DNA of 64,000 nucleotides from Paenibacillus sp. 19GGS1-52. GTDB taxonomy: Bacteria > Bacillota > Bacilli > Paenibacillales > Paenibacillaceae. Below the pieces are notes generated by a model, which was not told the origin of the DNA, searched no databases, and saw nothing but the letters and a program-made list of their open reading frames with translations. The stretch lies in the NCBI RefSeq assembly GCF_022369515.1, contig NZ_CP059724.1, positions 1,922,001 to 1,986,000 on the forward strand. Reading direction: 5' to 3'. Positions 56,979 through 64,000 of the stretch are shown one piece after another. Position 1 is the stretch's first letter. The number at the start of each line of letters is the position of its first letter. A program made the position numbers and the translations under genes.

Positions 56979-57001
56979 ACTTGCTAACGGATTTGCTAAC
57001 G
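56979..57001. repeat. Two direct TTGCTAACG repeats beside the integrase gene
   Basis: TTGCTAACGGAT is followed at once by TTGCTAACGTGA, a 12-bp period, right after the 3' end of the integrase gene and about 95 bp from the tRNA. Arm-type integrase sites are often short direct repeats in this position; function unproven. Confidence 0.4.
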
Positions 57002-57005
57002 TGAA

Positions 57006-58163
57006 TTATTTATCGACAAGTTCAAGCTGTTTCTGGGCGAATTTATTAAGTTCATTTTCAATACGATCTACGGCTTCTTCTTGCATGATCGGTAGCAAAT
57101 GGGAATATCGCTCGTTAAACATTGCCGGAGTCATGCCCAGCCTTTCAGCAGCTACTTTTGGATTAATTCCAATCATCAGTAAAAATGAAGCATGAGTGTG
57201 CCTCTGATCGTGGAATCGGATTTTCTTAACGCCAGCCTTACGAACGAGAACATCCATACCTTCTGTAATTCGTTTTGGTTTTATATATCCTCCTCCTGGA
57301 TAACAGCAGACCAAATCGTTATCTTCGTAAGCATCCCCGTATTCTTTTTTATACTCTTTAATCTGAATATAGCGCTCTTTCAGGTCATCAATAATATTTT
57401 GGAAAAGTTTCACCCTACGAATGGAGTCATTCGTTTTAGGACGTTGAATAACCAGGCCTTCTGTTGTCCAGTTAGCTGTCTGGATTACTTTTAATTCTTT
57501 ATTGTCGAAATCAATATCCTTCCACCGAAGACCTAGAATCTCCCCGCGCCGCATGCCAGTATAAATCGCTAGTGAGAATGCAATATAATGTACATGATAT
57601 TTTGAAGATTGCAGAAATTTGGTGAATTCCTCTATGCTCCAGAACTGCATTTCTTTTTGTTCAGTGGCATTTACTTTACTACGCATCGATATTTTGCTCA
57701 TAATATCTTCGGGCAACAATCCGGATTCTGTATATGCCAAGCGGAGAGCGCGTTTTAGTACTCCATGAATATTCTTAACATATTCTTTAGAATAGCTCTT
57801 TCTGAGCTCCGCATAGAAGGCTTTGATGGCTCTAGGGGTAAGGTTCTGAAGTCGAATCTTACCAAGAACAGGAATAATTCTTGCGTTGATAATGATTTGT
57901 TCTGTGTCATAGGATGTTGGTTTAAAATTCGGTTTGGCATGGGTCTCTAAATATTCTTTTAGATATTCTGCAAGTGTTATTCTCGATGCTTCAACGTTCA
58001 ATCCTTTTTCTGCATCGGTCATTGCTTTCCGGCAAGCACTCCAGGCTTCTTTTTCCGTTTTAAAACCACCTTTGGAACGCTGTTTACGTTCTCCAGTTAG
58101 TGGATCAGGATGATCAAAAACAAACGTATATGATTTTCCTCTGGCGTAGACGTGTCCTTTCAT
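57006..58163 (-). CDS. int: Tyrosine recombinase (phage/ICE-type integrase)
   Basis: 385 aa. AP2-like arm-binding N-terminus (YARGKSYTFVFDHPDPLTG, about residues 6-50), core-binding SAM-like domain (about 62-145), catalytic domain with Arg205 (TGMRRGE), HDQR box His318/Arg321 and the nucleophile Tyr353 (ERYSHLL). The usual second His (as in RLGH) is Met344 (RLGM). It faces the tRNAs, the usual place for an integrase at the left end of an element. AGGAGG precedes the ATG on the minus strand. Confidence 0.94.
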   Translation of the reverse strand: MKGHVYARGKSYTFVFDHPDPLTGERKQRSKGGFKTEKEAWSACRKAMTDAEKGLNVEASRITLAEYLKEYLETHAKPNFKPTSYDTEQIIINARIIPVLGKIRLQNLTPRAIKAFYAELRKSYSKEYVKNIHGVLKRALRLAYTESGLLPEDIMSKISMRSKVNATEQKEMQFWSIEEFTKFLQSSKYHVHYIAFSLAIYTGMRRGEILGLRWKDIDFDNKELKVIQTANWTTEGLVIQRPKTNDSIRRVKLFQNIIDDLKERYIQIKEYKKEYGDAYEDNDLVCCYPGGGYIKPKRITEGMDVLVRKAGVKKIRFHDQRHTHASFLLMIGINPKVAAERLGMTPAMFNERYSHLLPIMQEEAVDRIENELNKFAQKQLELVDK

Positions 58164-58241
58164 AATTACCTCCTTAATGATGTTTCACTTGGGTGAATCA
58201 ATACAGCCTAAATACATCACTCCCCTCAAGGCTACTATAAT

Positions 58242-59132
58242 TCAAAAATTTATAGCATCTTCAATAGCCTCCATAGGTAAATACAGACGACTGACCGCTG
58301 TACCATGCCGCCACGACACTCTGGACAGATTTATAGTGACATATCCTTTACGGTCCGAAGGGACGGAGAGATCGCCTGACAGGACAGTTGCGCTTTCCCT
58401 GGGCAAATAAGGGGGGAGGTCACAGCTTTCGTAATTCCCATCCACCTCAATATTTAAGGGACTATCCCAATCAAAGCCATTAGGTTGCTCGATGACAAGT
58501 GTATCAGGGCGGGAACAATCACCATCCCAATTGTAATAAGCTTTGATATGAACCTCAGCGCGATCACTACTGATTTGGGTAATATAATTTTCAGCGGATT
58601 CCAGAATAATCTCACGAGAGACAGCAACGAGGTCAAAGGCAGACAAAAATTCGCCTTGTCGTATTCGATCCTCAATTTGTTCAAACCTTTTCTTAGCAAA
58701 ATTAAACGGCACTTTAAACTCACGAGCTATGTATCCAATTGCTTCGCCTTTATTTGAAGGAAGACTCACTTTTTTAATCATAAAGAAGGGAACTGCAGCG
58801 TAGAAAACAAAACGATCTGCTTCGGTCTCTTGCGCTTTTGTGAATTGTTCAGGCATCATTATTTGATTTCCAGCATGTCGGAGCATGTGACAGAGTTCAT
58901 GAAGGAATTCAAGGCGTTGAGTATCTACAGGAAGGCGACTATCAAGGAATATGCTGTACACATCTCTAGAAACTTCAATTCCTTTGCTTCGCTTGTTATG
59001 ATAGTGGACCCAAATATTGAATTTCTTTGCTAATAATTCGATAGATAAATGTGATGGTTCAGTGATGCCGTGACTTTGGTACAATTCATTAATCTTTTGT
59101 TCGAGTGGGGGAGTTTGATAGTTATTTAACAT
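58242..59132 (-). CDS. ImmA/IrrE-family metallopeptidase
   Basis: 296 aa. Zinc-protease motif HELCH (about residues 78-82) with the third ligand in the downstream ETEADRF. In ICEBs1 and many Firmicute prophages an ImmA protease of this type cleaves the XRE repressor encoded beside it, linking induction to DNA damage or other cues; here the repressor gene lies just upstream. The C-terminal half (about 160-296) is longer than in ICEBs1 ImmA and its role is unknown. ATG 59132 behind GAGGTGA; GTG 59141 lies inside that site. Confidence 0.88.
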   Translation of the reverse strand: MLNNYQTPPLEQKINELYQSHGITEPSHLSIELLAKKFNIWVHYHNKRSKGIEVSRDVYSIFLDSRLPVDTQRLEFLHELCHMLRHAGNQIMMPEQFTKAQETEADRFVFYAAVPFFMIKKVSLPSNKGEAIGYIAREFKVPFNFAKKRFEQIEDRIRQGEFLSAFDLVAVSREIILESAENYITQISSDRAEVHIKAYYNWDGDCSRPDTLVIEQPNGFDWDSPLNIEVDGNYESCDLPPYLPRESATVLSGDLSVPSDRKGYVTINLSRVSWRHGTAVSRLYLPMEAIEDAINF

Positions 59133-59212
59133 GTTGTTCACCTCAAAATAGGATCGTATGTTCTTATTTTAGTTAAAAAGAAAAGCCATTTCTGGCTATA
59201 TTTATAATGTGA

Positions 59213-59635
59213 TCAATTTTCTCCTTGAACATCTCCAGGCTTACGCCCTTTCTCTTTCTCCTGCAATATCTTGAATATTTCACGCATTTCCTCACGACGT
59301 TCTTCGGGTGCAGATAAGTAGTCTCTAAAGAAAATTCCGTGTTCGGGATTGTTAATGAATTCTTCATAGGTAAGAGATTTCTCTTCCGTATCATCGTTTG
59401 TAACTTCGCTCTCTGGTGCGAAACCAGCCAAGAGCAACAGTTCGTTAACATTAGCACCTTGTAGCGCGTTTGCTATGTCAATAATCTTTTCTCTTGAAGC
59501 TTGATATCTATTGTTTTCGATAGAACTGATGAATGAATAACTGACCTTTGATTTCTTTTCGAGATCTCGTAAGGACAAATCATTTTTTAAACGGAGTTCT
59601 TTGATTTTTTTTCCTAAAACAAGTGTATTTTTCAT
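59213..59635 (-). CDS. XRE-family phage repressor (CI-like)
   Basis: 140 aa; an N-terminal helix-turn-helix (SLRDLEKKSKVSYSFISSIENNR, about residues 20-42) and an acidic C-terminal region rich in Glu/Arg (YLSAPEERREEMREIFKILQEKEKGRK). It is divergently transcribed from a Cro-like gene across a region with two matching 17-bp palindromes. With the neighbouring ImmA-type gene this forms a lysogeny switch. The frame is open from TTG 59650; ATG 59635 is chosen. Confidence 0.85.
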   Translation of the reverse strand: MKNTLVLGKKIKELRLKNDLSLRDLEKKSKVSYSFISSIENNRYQASREKIIDIANALQGANVNELLLLAGFAPESEVTNDDTEEKSLTYEEFINNPEHGIFFRDYLSAPEERREEMREIFKILQEKEKGRKPGDVQGEN

Positions 59636-59663
59636 CTCCACATCACCCAATTTGATTTTAAAC

Positions 59664-59680
59664 GTTTTGTAATACGAAAC
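59664..59680. promoter_or_regulatory. Candidate repressor operator O1
   Basis: GTTTTGTAATACGAAAC, an imperfect palindrome near the repressor gene start; consensus with O2 is GTTTnGnAATACnAAAC. Confidence 0.55.
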
Positions 59681-59722
59681 ACAACAAAAACGAGAAACTT
59701 GTTCTTAATTTCAAAACATGTG

Positions 59723-59751
59723 TTGACAAGCAAAACAACAAGAGTTACTAT
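59723..59751 (+). promoter_or_regulatory. Rightward early promoter
   Basis: TTGACA (59723-59728), 17 bp, TACTAT (59746-59751). It would drive the Cro-like gene and the replication genes. Operator O2 lies directly downstream. Confidence 0.75.
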
Positions 59752-59753
59752 GT

Positions 59754-59770
59754 GTTTAGAAATACAAAAC
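59754..59770. promoter_or_regulatory. Candidate repressor operator O2
   Basis: GTTTAGAAATACAAAAC, overlapping the start point of the rightward promoter; matches O1 in 14 of 17 positions. Confidence 0.55.
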
Positions 59771-59789
59771 AGTTGGTGAGGTGATACAC

Positions 59790-60062
59790 ATGAGTAAAGT
59801 ATTAGGCAACAATATTGCTACAATTCGAAAGGAATTGAAGATAACCCAACAGGATTTGGCTGATTCCATTGGAATGGAGCGAACCTCTCTGTCACAGATT
59901 GAGACAGGGGCATATAACCCTAGTGCTGACACTATGAAGAAAATATCTGATGCGTTAATGCGTCCTTTAGGTGATATTTTTTTTAATCCTGATGTGTTGA
60001 AATTCGAAACAAAACTAATTCCTCTTAGAGTAAAACATTCCTTTGCTAATGAGGTGATCTAA
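59790..60062 (+). CDS. XRE-family Cro-like regulator
   Basis: 90 aa with a clear helix-turn-helix (ITQQDLADSIGMERTSLSQIETGAYNPSADTMKKISDAL, about residues 17-55). First gene of the rightward early block; ATG 59790 behind GTGAGGTGAT. Probably competes with the CI-like repressor for the operators (inference from position). Confidence 0.87.
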   Translation: MSKVLGNNIATIRKELKITQQDLADSIGMERTSLSQIETGAYNPSADTMKKISDALMRPLGDIFFNPDVLKFETKLIPLRVKHSFANEVI

Positions 60063-60064
60063 CC

Positions 60065-60364
60065 ATGGCAAAGGCAATAAAGACACCGTCAACATTTGCA
60101 GAAGCTCTTCGTCTGGCAGCCGATCTAGCAGAGCAAAACGAAACTCTAGAACGTCAACTTGCCGAACTTCGCTTGAACGGTGAGTATCCTGAAGTTTTGA
60201 GACCTTCTCATATCATTAAATTATTAGGATTTAGCGCTCCAAAAGTGAACGAACTAACCAAGCATCCGACATTTCCACATTTAAATCGTAATCGTCGGAA
60301 GGGTGAGGCGGTAACAGTCCTTAAGTCAGATCTGTATCACTGGCTGAAAACTGAAAGGTACTAA
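60065..60364 (+). CDS. Small helix-turn-helix protein (excisionase-like)
   Basis: 99 aa. An N-terminal coiled-coil stretch (FAEALRLAADLAEQNETLERQLAEL), then a MerR/HTH_17-like segment (LRPSHIIKLLGFSAPKVNELTKHPTFPHL) ending in a C-terminal KSDLYHWL, the layout of excisionases and other phage DNA-binding proteins. It starts 2 bp after the Cro-like gene. Whether it is an Xis is not shown. Confidence 0.6.
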   Translation: MAKAIKTPSTFAEALRLAADLAEQNETLERQLAELRLNGEYPEVLRPSHIIKLLGFSAPKVNELTKHPTFPHLNRNRRKGEAVTVLKSDLYHWLKTERY

Positions 60365-60369
60365 TGAGA

Positions 60370-60402
60370 AAACCCGCCGTGCTGTACCGGCTGCGGCGGG
60401 TG
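60370..60402 (+). other. GC-rich hairpin between early genes
   Basis: ACCCGCCG and CGGCGGGT form an 8-bp stem with a 14-nt loop. No U run follows, so it is probably not a strong terminator. Confidence 0.45.
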
Positions 60403-60500
60403 GGGAGTGGAACCGGCAAGGGGAATTGCTTAACAACATCATACATCATGCCTCTGTCCGATAGCATCCCGTTAATTTGGACAAATATGGGGGAATCGAT

Positions 60501-61016
60501 ATGGGAATTGGACAATTTTCAGAAGCGTTGCAGCAAGTGATGGTACGGCGAGGTGAAACGCTGGCAACGGCTGGACGAGCTGCCCACGTGGATGGATCAC
60601 AGATCGGCAAGATTCTGAAAGGTACTCGCAAGGCATCCGAAACGGTCATGAAAGCCGCTGTTCGTCATTACGACGATATTCAGCTAATCATAGGTGCTGG
60701 TGAAGAGGTGATGGGCGGTGCGTGTGTGCCTTATCTCGACGGTGCTGACCTTCATCCAAGCTCGACCCACATCAAGACAATTGAAGAGGTTCAAGAAGCT
60801 TTGCAGGCGCTCCTGCAGTTGCCAATCACTAAGAGGCTGGATCAATTGGGACCTGGCGACTTAGAAAATATTAAAGATGGGATCATGGAACAACTTGAGG
60901 CTATCACAGCACTTACACATAACGCTGCCGTCCTCTGCCGCAAGTATGATCTGTCATACATATCTATGTGGAACGATCACCGAGCAGAGTTGAAGTTGAA
61001 AAAATATATGAAATGA
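60501..61016 (+). CDS. XRE-like helix-turn-helix phage protein
   Basis: 171 aa from ATG 60501, behind a GGGGGA site; the frame is open from TTG 60477. The N-terminal 55 residues (FSEALQQVMVRRGETLATAGRAAHVDGSQIGKILKGTRKAS) look like a lambda-repressor-type helix-turn-helix. The rest is helical with LQALLQLPITKRLDQLGPGDLENIKDGIMEQLEAI. No function assigned; probably an early regulator. Confidence 0.7.
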   Translation: MGIGQFSEALQQVMVRRGETLATAGRAAHVDGSQIGKILKGTRKASETVMKAAVRHYDDIQLIIGAGEEVMGGACVPYLDGADLHPSSTHIKTIEEVQEALQALLQLPITKRLDQLGPGDLENIKDGIMEQLEAITALTHNAAVLCRKYDLSYISMWNDHRAELKLKKYMK

Positions 61017-61026
61017 GGGTTACCGC

Positions 61027-61290
61027 ATGAGCGATTACAACCTAAGTGCTGCGCGGGATGAAGTTACAAAAACGGTTCGGATTTATCGGGCATTAAGAGC
61101 AAAAGGGATGTTGACTCCAGAAGTAGACGCTGCGCTTCGATTTCGAGAGTTTGAGCTAGAGCAGGAGATTGCGGAGGCAAAAATAAAAATGACCGCCGGG
61201 CATGGCAGTCACTTGATAAATCGCAAAACAAATTTTGTTACGGCAATTATACCGGAGTTATGTGGAGTATTCAACAAAATATTGAATTAG
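61027..61290 (+). CDS. Hypothetical phage protein, 87 aa
   Basis: Not recognised. Charged and helical in the first 60 residues (YRALRAKGMLTPEVDAALRFREFELEQEIAEAKIK). TGAGGGTTACCGC precedes the ATG, 10 bp after the previous gene, so it belongs to the early operon. Confidence 0.6.
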   Translation: MSDYNLSAARDEVTKTVRIYRALRAKGMLTPEVDAALRFREFELEQEIAEAKIKMTAGHGSHLINRKTNFVTAIIPELCGVFNKILN

Positions 61291-61370
61291 GCAGGGGCCT
61301 CGGCCTCTGCTCGCAGCATCGGTCCTTAGAATAACCTTCCTCCGGCCGGTACTGCGAGATGCGGCTGACG
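61291..61370 (+). other. Structured 110-bp gap in the early operon
   Basis: GCAGGGGCC with GGCCTCTGC at 61291-61310 forms a tight hairpin, followed by GCAGCATC and GATGCGGC (about 61313-61367) that can pair over a longer loop. No U tract. It may be a processing or regulatory RNA structure. Confidence 0.35.
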
Positions 61371-61402
61371 CATCACAATCCAATTAGAAAGGGGAAACGA
61401 CC

Positions 61403-61705
61403 TTGATACCTGAAGAATTGTTGCAAGATCGTTATTGGTGCGGGCTACTTCACATTTTTATGAATCATAGCAAGCTCAAGCAATATTTGAAACCGGAATT
61501 CGTAGATTTAGAAGAGTGTACCGTTCATACGGACAAGCTAAAAAAGGCATCGGTTGGCTGGAGTCCTTCAGAAATATTTATGTTACACCTTGCTCTCCAT
61601 CTATTTAATGGCCGGAACAAGGTTGATATGTATGGGGCAGACCGTCTGGACGGCAACAACACAGAAATTGCACTGAAGGCTCTCCGGTTACGGTATGGGG
61701 GTTGA
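61403..61705 (+). CDS. Hypothetical phage protein, 100 aa
   Basis: Not recognised. TTG start behind AAAGGGGAAACG. Contains SEIFMLHLALHLFNGRNKVDMYGADRLDGNNTEIALKALRLRYGG, a helical C-terminus found in several phage early proteins of unknown function. Overlaps the next frame by 4 bp (TTGA). Confidence 0.6.
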   Translation: MIPEELLQDRYWCGLLHIFMNHSKLKQYLKPEFVDLEECTVHTDKLKKASVGWSPSEIFMLHLALHLFNGRNKVDMYGADRLDGNNTEIALKALRLRYGG

Positions 61706-61959
61706 GCGTTTTGTTCAACCAAAACCAGCCAGAAGTCATATTCAATGACGGTAGACCCTTAATGCAGAGTCTGATTGGCCCTCGAATTATGGATCTATTG
61801 GGTACTGATCTGGAAGCATTTGAACAGGAAGCAATAGATTACTTTGCTTTGGGGTACCCAGGGTTCAGAATTGTTCGATTCGATCATCCAGTATTTTACC
61901 TGAAGGACGAGAGGCCATTGAAACCATATTTTAAAGATAAGCAACGACAGCAGAGGTGA
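61702..61959 (+). CDS. Hypothetical phage protein, 85 aa
   Basis: Not recognised. TTG start overlapping the previous stop, so likely translationally coupled. Acidic middle (DLLGTDLEAFEQEAIDYFALGYPGF) and basic C-terminus (KPYFKDKQRQQR). Confidence 0.55.
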   Translation: MSVLFNQNQPEVIFNDGRPLMQSLIGPRIMDLLGTDLEAFEQEAIDYFALGYPGFRIVRFDHPVFYLKDERPLKPYFKDKQRQQR

Positions 61960-61963
61960 GATT

Positions 61964-62923
61964 ATGCCCGGAGATAGCTTTCCCTTCACGATCTACTCGG
62001 GGTTATTGGAGCCGCAGCACTATCAACAAATCGGCTCTGCATTATGGCTGTTTGCCTGGTGTATTAGCTCCACTACCGCTGAAATCGAGGATGATGGAAT
62101 CGTTTGGGGGGTTGTCCTTGGAGGCATGCCTATGAAACTATCCGTAATCGGTGAAAAGTTTGGGGTTAACGATAAAACAGTCAGCAGATGGATAAGCGAT
62201 CTACAAGATCATGGATACATCCGCACCACCAGAGCGCCCCGAGGCTTGATTTTAAAGGTGAAGAATTCCAAAAAGAACCTGTTAAAGAGATCAGACAAAA
62301 ATGTCTGTTCACCCCTGACTGATGATCAGACAAAAATGTCCGATCACAAGCAGAGTGAAACGACAAATATGTCTGATCATAACAACGGTGATAAGACATA
62401 TTTGTCCGATCATGAACCGATTTCACCGAGTGATCAGACAAATATGTCCGATGCAAAAGATATTAAAGATCTTATTACTACTACTACTATTTTAGAAAAT
62501 GAGTTTTCGGAAGAATTCACTCCAAATCCAGAAACGGACGGAATGATTGCCATTTTAAACGCTTATTGCAAACTTCACAGCAAGATCGATTTTAACGTAA
62601 CTGCACTGGAACGCCAAGCCATGGGCAAGATGGTCGCCGAGGGGATGCCGGTACCCTTTACCATTCAAACTATGGCAAGCCTGTATCAGGCAAAGCAGAC
62701 CCGTGAGAAAGAGGACTTTAAGCAGCCTAATGGTTTTGCTTACTACGTACCTGGAATCAAAGAAGCATGGAAAAACTCGCAGGTTATCAGCCAGAAGACG
62801 AGAGAAACCGTCCAGAGAGAGCCTGAACCGCCGAAGCGCATGACTAAGCGCCAGCAAGAGCTTGAAGATCTACGACGTCGAGCAAAGGAGGCAAAGCAAC
62901 TTGAAGAGAGCTCAAGTCATTGA
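61964..62923 (+). CDS. Phage replication initiator (G38P/O-like) with internal iteron origin
   Basis: 319 aa. The first 100 residues form a winged-helix DNA-binding region (MKLSVIGEKFGVNDKTVSRWISDLQDHGYIRTTRAPRG). Residues about 110-165 are low-complexity with a repeated SDH-type unit (TKMSDH, TNMSDH, TYLSDH, TNMSD) encoded by the iterons at 62288-62454. The C-terminal half is helical and ends in a Lys/Arg/Glu-rich coiled coil. A loader gene and a DnaB helicase gene follow, so this matches the SPP1 38-39-40 type of replication module, where the initiator gene carries the origin. Confidence 0.8.
   Translation: MPGDSFPFTIYSGLLEPQHYQQIGSALWLFAWCISSTTAEIEDDGIVWGVVLGGMPMKLSVIGEKFGVNDKTVSRWISDLQDHGYIRTTRAPRGLILKVKNSKKNLLKRSDKNVCSPLTDDQTKMSDHKQSETTNMSDHNNGDKTYLSDHEPISPSDQTNMSDAKDIKDLITTTTILENEFSEEFTPNPETDGMIAILNAYCKLHSKIDFNVTALERQAMGKMVAEGMPVPFTIQTMASLYQAKQTREKEDFKQPNGFAYYVPGIKEAWKNSQVISQKTRETVQREPEPPKRMTKRQQELEDLRRRAKEAKQLEESSSH
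62288..62454. other. Candidate replication origin: five 24-bp iterons inside the initiator gene
   Basis: Near-palindromic units start at 62288, 62323, 62356, 62389 and 62431, with spacings of 35, 33, 33 and 42 bp, close to whole helical turns. The consensus starts TGATCAGACA, has AATA-like centre and ends TGTCCGATCA; each half is the complement of the other. They lie in the middle of the initiator coding sequence. Confidence 0.8.
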
Positions 62924-63251
62924 CCTGTTGATAAAGATTGCTGAAGAGTATAACCAGGTTGATACCAGCGATCCTGAAGTAGACCGACTGTATGAAAACC
63001 TGAAGGATTTTCCTTTTGACGTTGCCTGCGAGAATGTCCGGCAACACATGCTGACTAATCCATGGCCGCCGAAGATTGCACAGATCAGGGGTGGGGCGGG
63101 AGATCAGCGGGATCAAGGCTGGCTTAAGAATCAGACAGAAGAATATTTTGCTGAAAGAGATAAGGCCCAAGCATCTGCAACTCCGATGCCTACGGGATGG
63201 AAGGAGGAACTGTATGCGCGACTTAAATCAGGAGCCACCGCACGACATTGA
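62901..63251 (+). CDS. Replicative helicase loader (SPP1 G39P-like)
   Basis: About 116 aa from TTG 62901, which follows AAAGGAGG at 62885-62892; the longer frame to 62862 lies inside the initiator gene. The domain LLIKIAEEYNQVD ... LYENLKDFPFDVACENVRQHMLTNPWPPKIAQIRGG is typical of the family 'loader and inhibitor of phage G40P': a helicase loader. Overlaps the initiator (23 bp) and the helicase gene (38 bp). Confidence 0.82.
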   Translation: MKRAQVIDLLIKIAEEYNQVDTSDPEVDRLYENLKDFPFDVACENVRQHMLTNPWPPKIAQIRGGAGDQRDQGWLKNQTEEYFAERDKAQASATPMPTGWKEELYARLKSGATARH

Positions 63252-64000
63252 AGCAGAATGGTCCATTCTTGGAGCAATCATGATTGATACCACTGGTGAT
63301 GCAATAGACAAGGCGATTTCCTTAGCGCCACAAGTGTTCTTTGATCCGATGAACCGGACGATCTTCTCAGCGATGGTTGAGCTTCACAACGCAGGTGAGC
63401 AAATTGATATCCGCTCTCTGACGGGGGCACTCCTTCAGTGGAAAAGCTTGGATAAGGTTGGCGGTGTTCATCACCTTTCCCAAATTGCCCGATCATCACC
63501 GACAACGGCGAACATCGAATATTTTATCGGCATAATAAACGACAAATTCACTTTGCGGCAAGCCTTGGATGATGCCTACGACCTAATTAATATGGTGCAC
63601 GAAAGCGAGGATGCTAACGCCGTAGTATCTTATGCTCTTACCAAGTCAGCCGCGCTATCTGATCAATCCGCGCCCAAGCGCGATTTCAAGTCAACAAGAG
63701 AAATCGGAATCGCTTATATCGAAACGATTGATAAACGGGTTAGCAATCGACTGAATGGAACTATTAGCGGAAAAGAGACTGGATTCAAGGATTTGGACAA
63801 GCTTACGGGTGGGTTTCAAAAGCAGGATCTGATTATAGTCGCGGCTCGTCCATCTGTAGGTAAAACGGCCTTTGCCCTTAATATTGCTCAAAATGCTGCT
63901 AAATTAACGGATGAGTCAATAGCTGTGTTCAGCCTTGAAATGTCAGAACAGCAACTCATGCAGCGCATGGTGAGTGCCGAGGTCAACCTTGATGCCAATG
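63214..64000 (+). CDS. DnaB-type replicative DNA helicase (partial, runs past the window end)
   Basis: First 262 residues of a phage replicative helicase. ATG 63214 behind AAGGAGGAA. MRDLNQEPPHDIEAEWSILGAIM and the DPMNRTIFSAMVELHNAG region are the DnaB N-terminal domain; the ATPase domain begins about residue 180 with GFKDLDKLTGGFQKQDLIIVAARPSVGKTAFALN, containing Walker A, followed by FSLEMSEQQLMQRM. The gene continues beyond 64000. It completes an initiator-loader-helicase module. Confidence 0.93.
   Translation, partial: MRDLNQEPPHDIEAEWSILGAIMIDTTGDAIDKAISLAPQVFFDPMNRTIFSAMVELHNAGEQIDIRSLTGALLQWKSLDKVGGVHHLSQIARSSPTTANIEYFIGIINDKFTLRQALDDAYDLINMVHESEDANAVVSYALTKSAALSDQSAPKRDFKSTREIGIAYIETIDKRVSNRLNGTISGKETGFKDLDKLTGGFQKQDLIIVAARPSVGKTAFALNIAQNAAKLTDESIAVFSLEMSEQQLMQRMVSAEVNLDAN

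Noticed and set aside
62181..62456. 91-codon minus-strand frame across the iterons
   Set aside because: It exists because the iterons are near-palindromic and so read similarly on both strands; no start signal.

Overview
The window is a chromosomal segment of a spore-forming, low-to-mid GC Firmicute, most probably a Paenibacillus (inference from gene order and content; no search was run). Evidence: a Bacillales-type division and cell-wall (dcw) cluster containing spoVD and spoVE, then spoIIGA-sigE-sigG, bshC (bacillithiol), a pyr operon led by pyrR, many TTG/GTG starts with strong Shine-Dalgarno sequences, and an LL-diaminopimelate aminotransferase (dapL).

Layout. 1-5.8 kb: an oligopeptide/dipeptide ABC importer (oppA, terminator, oppB-C-D-F); oppC carries an in-frame TAG. 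6.0-8.9 kb: bshC and ahcY (thiol and methyl-cycle metabolism). 9.1-27.9 kb: the dcw cluster mraZ-rsmH-ftsL-pbpB-spoVD-murE-murF-mraY-murD-spoVE-murG-murA-divIB-ftsA-ftsZ, with a promoter and MraZ-type repeats in front and a strong terminator behind. 28.3-31.0 kb: spoIIGA-sigE and sigG, the mother-cell and forespore sporulation sigma factors. 31.1-35.4 kb: the ylm cluster (ylmC, ylmD, ylmE, sepF, ylmG, ylmH) and divIVA. 35.4-36.8 kb: a gene-free leader with a sigma-A promoter, an isoleucine-type T-box riboswitch and a 667-bp GC-rich repeat element with long inverted ends, followed by ileS (type-2 enzyme). 40-47 kb: small accessory genes, an IS3-family insertion sequence, a DksA/TraR-like gene, lspA, a RluD-like pseudouridine synthase, dapL and a GNAT gene. 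47.1-56.3 kb: a PyrR-attenuated pyrimidine operon pyrR-pyrB-pyrC-carA-carB-pyrF-pyrE, without pyrP, pyrK or pyrD. 56.4-56.9 kb: a 54-aa gene and two CAU-anticodon tRNAs.

56.9 kb to the window end: the left end of an integrated phage or related element, next to the tRNAs. A leftward lysogeny block (tyrosine integrase, ImmA/IrrE-type metalloprotease, XRE repressor) faces a rightward early block (Cro-like XRE protein, small DNA-binding and unknown proteins, then an SPP1-like replication module: initiator, helicase loader, DnaB-type helicase). The initiator gene contains five near-palindromic 24-bp iterons spaced about 33 bp apart, a likely replication origin inside the gene, as in phage SPP1 gene 38 and lambda O.

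The most unusual items are the intragenic iteron origin, the GC-rich inverted-end element between the ileS T-box and its gene, a recurrent intergenic repeat with two conserved hairpins (three good copies and one diverged copy), the in-frame stop in oppC, and twin hairpins followed by the same TACTACGGA sequence inside the dcw cluster.
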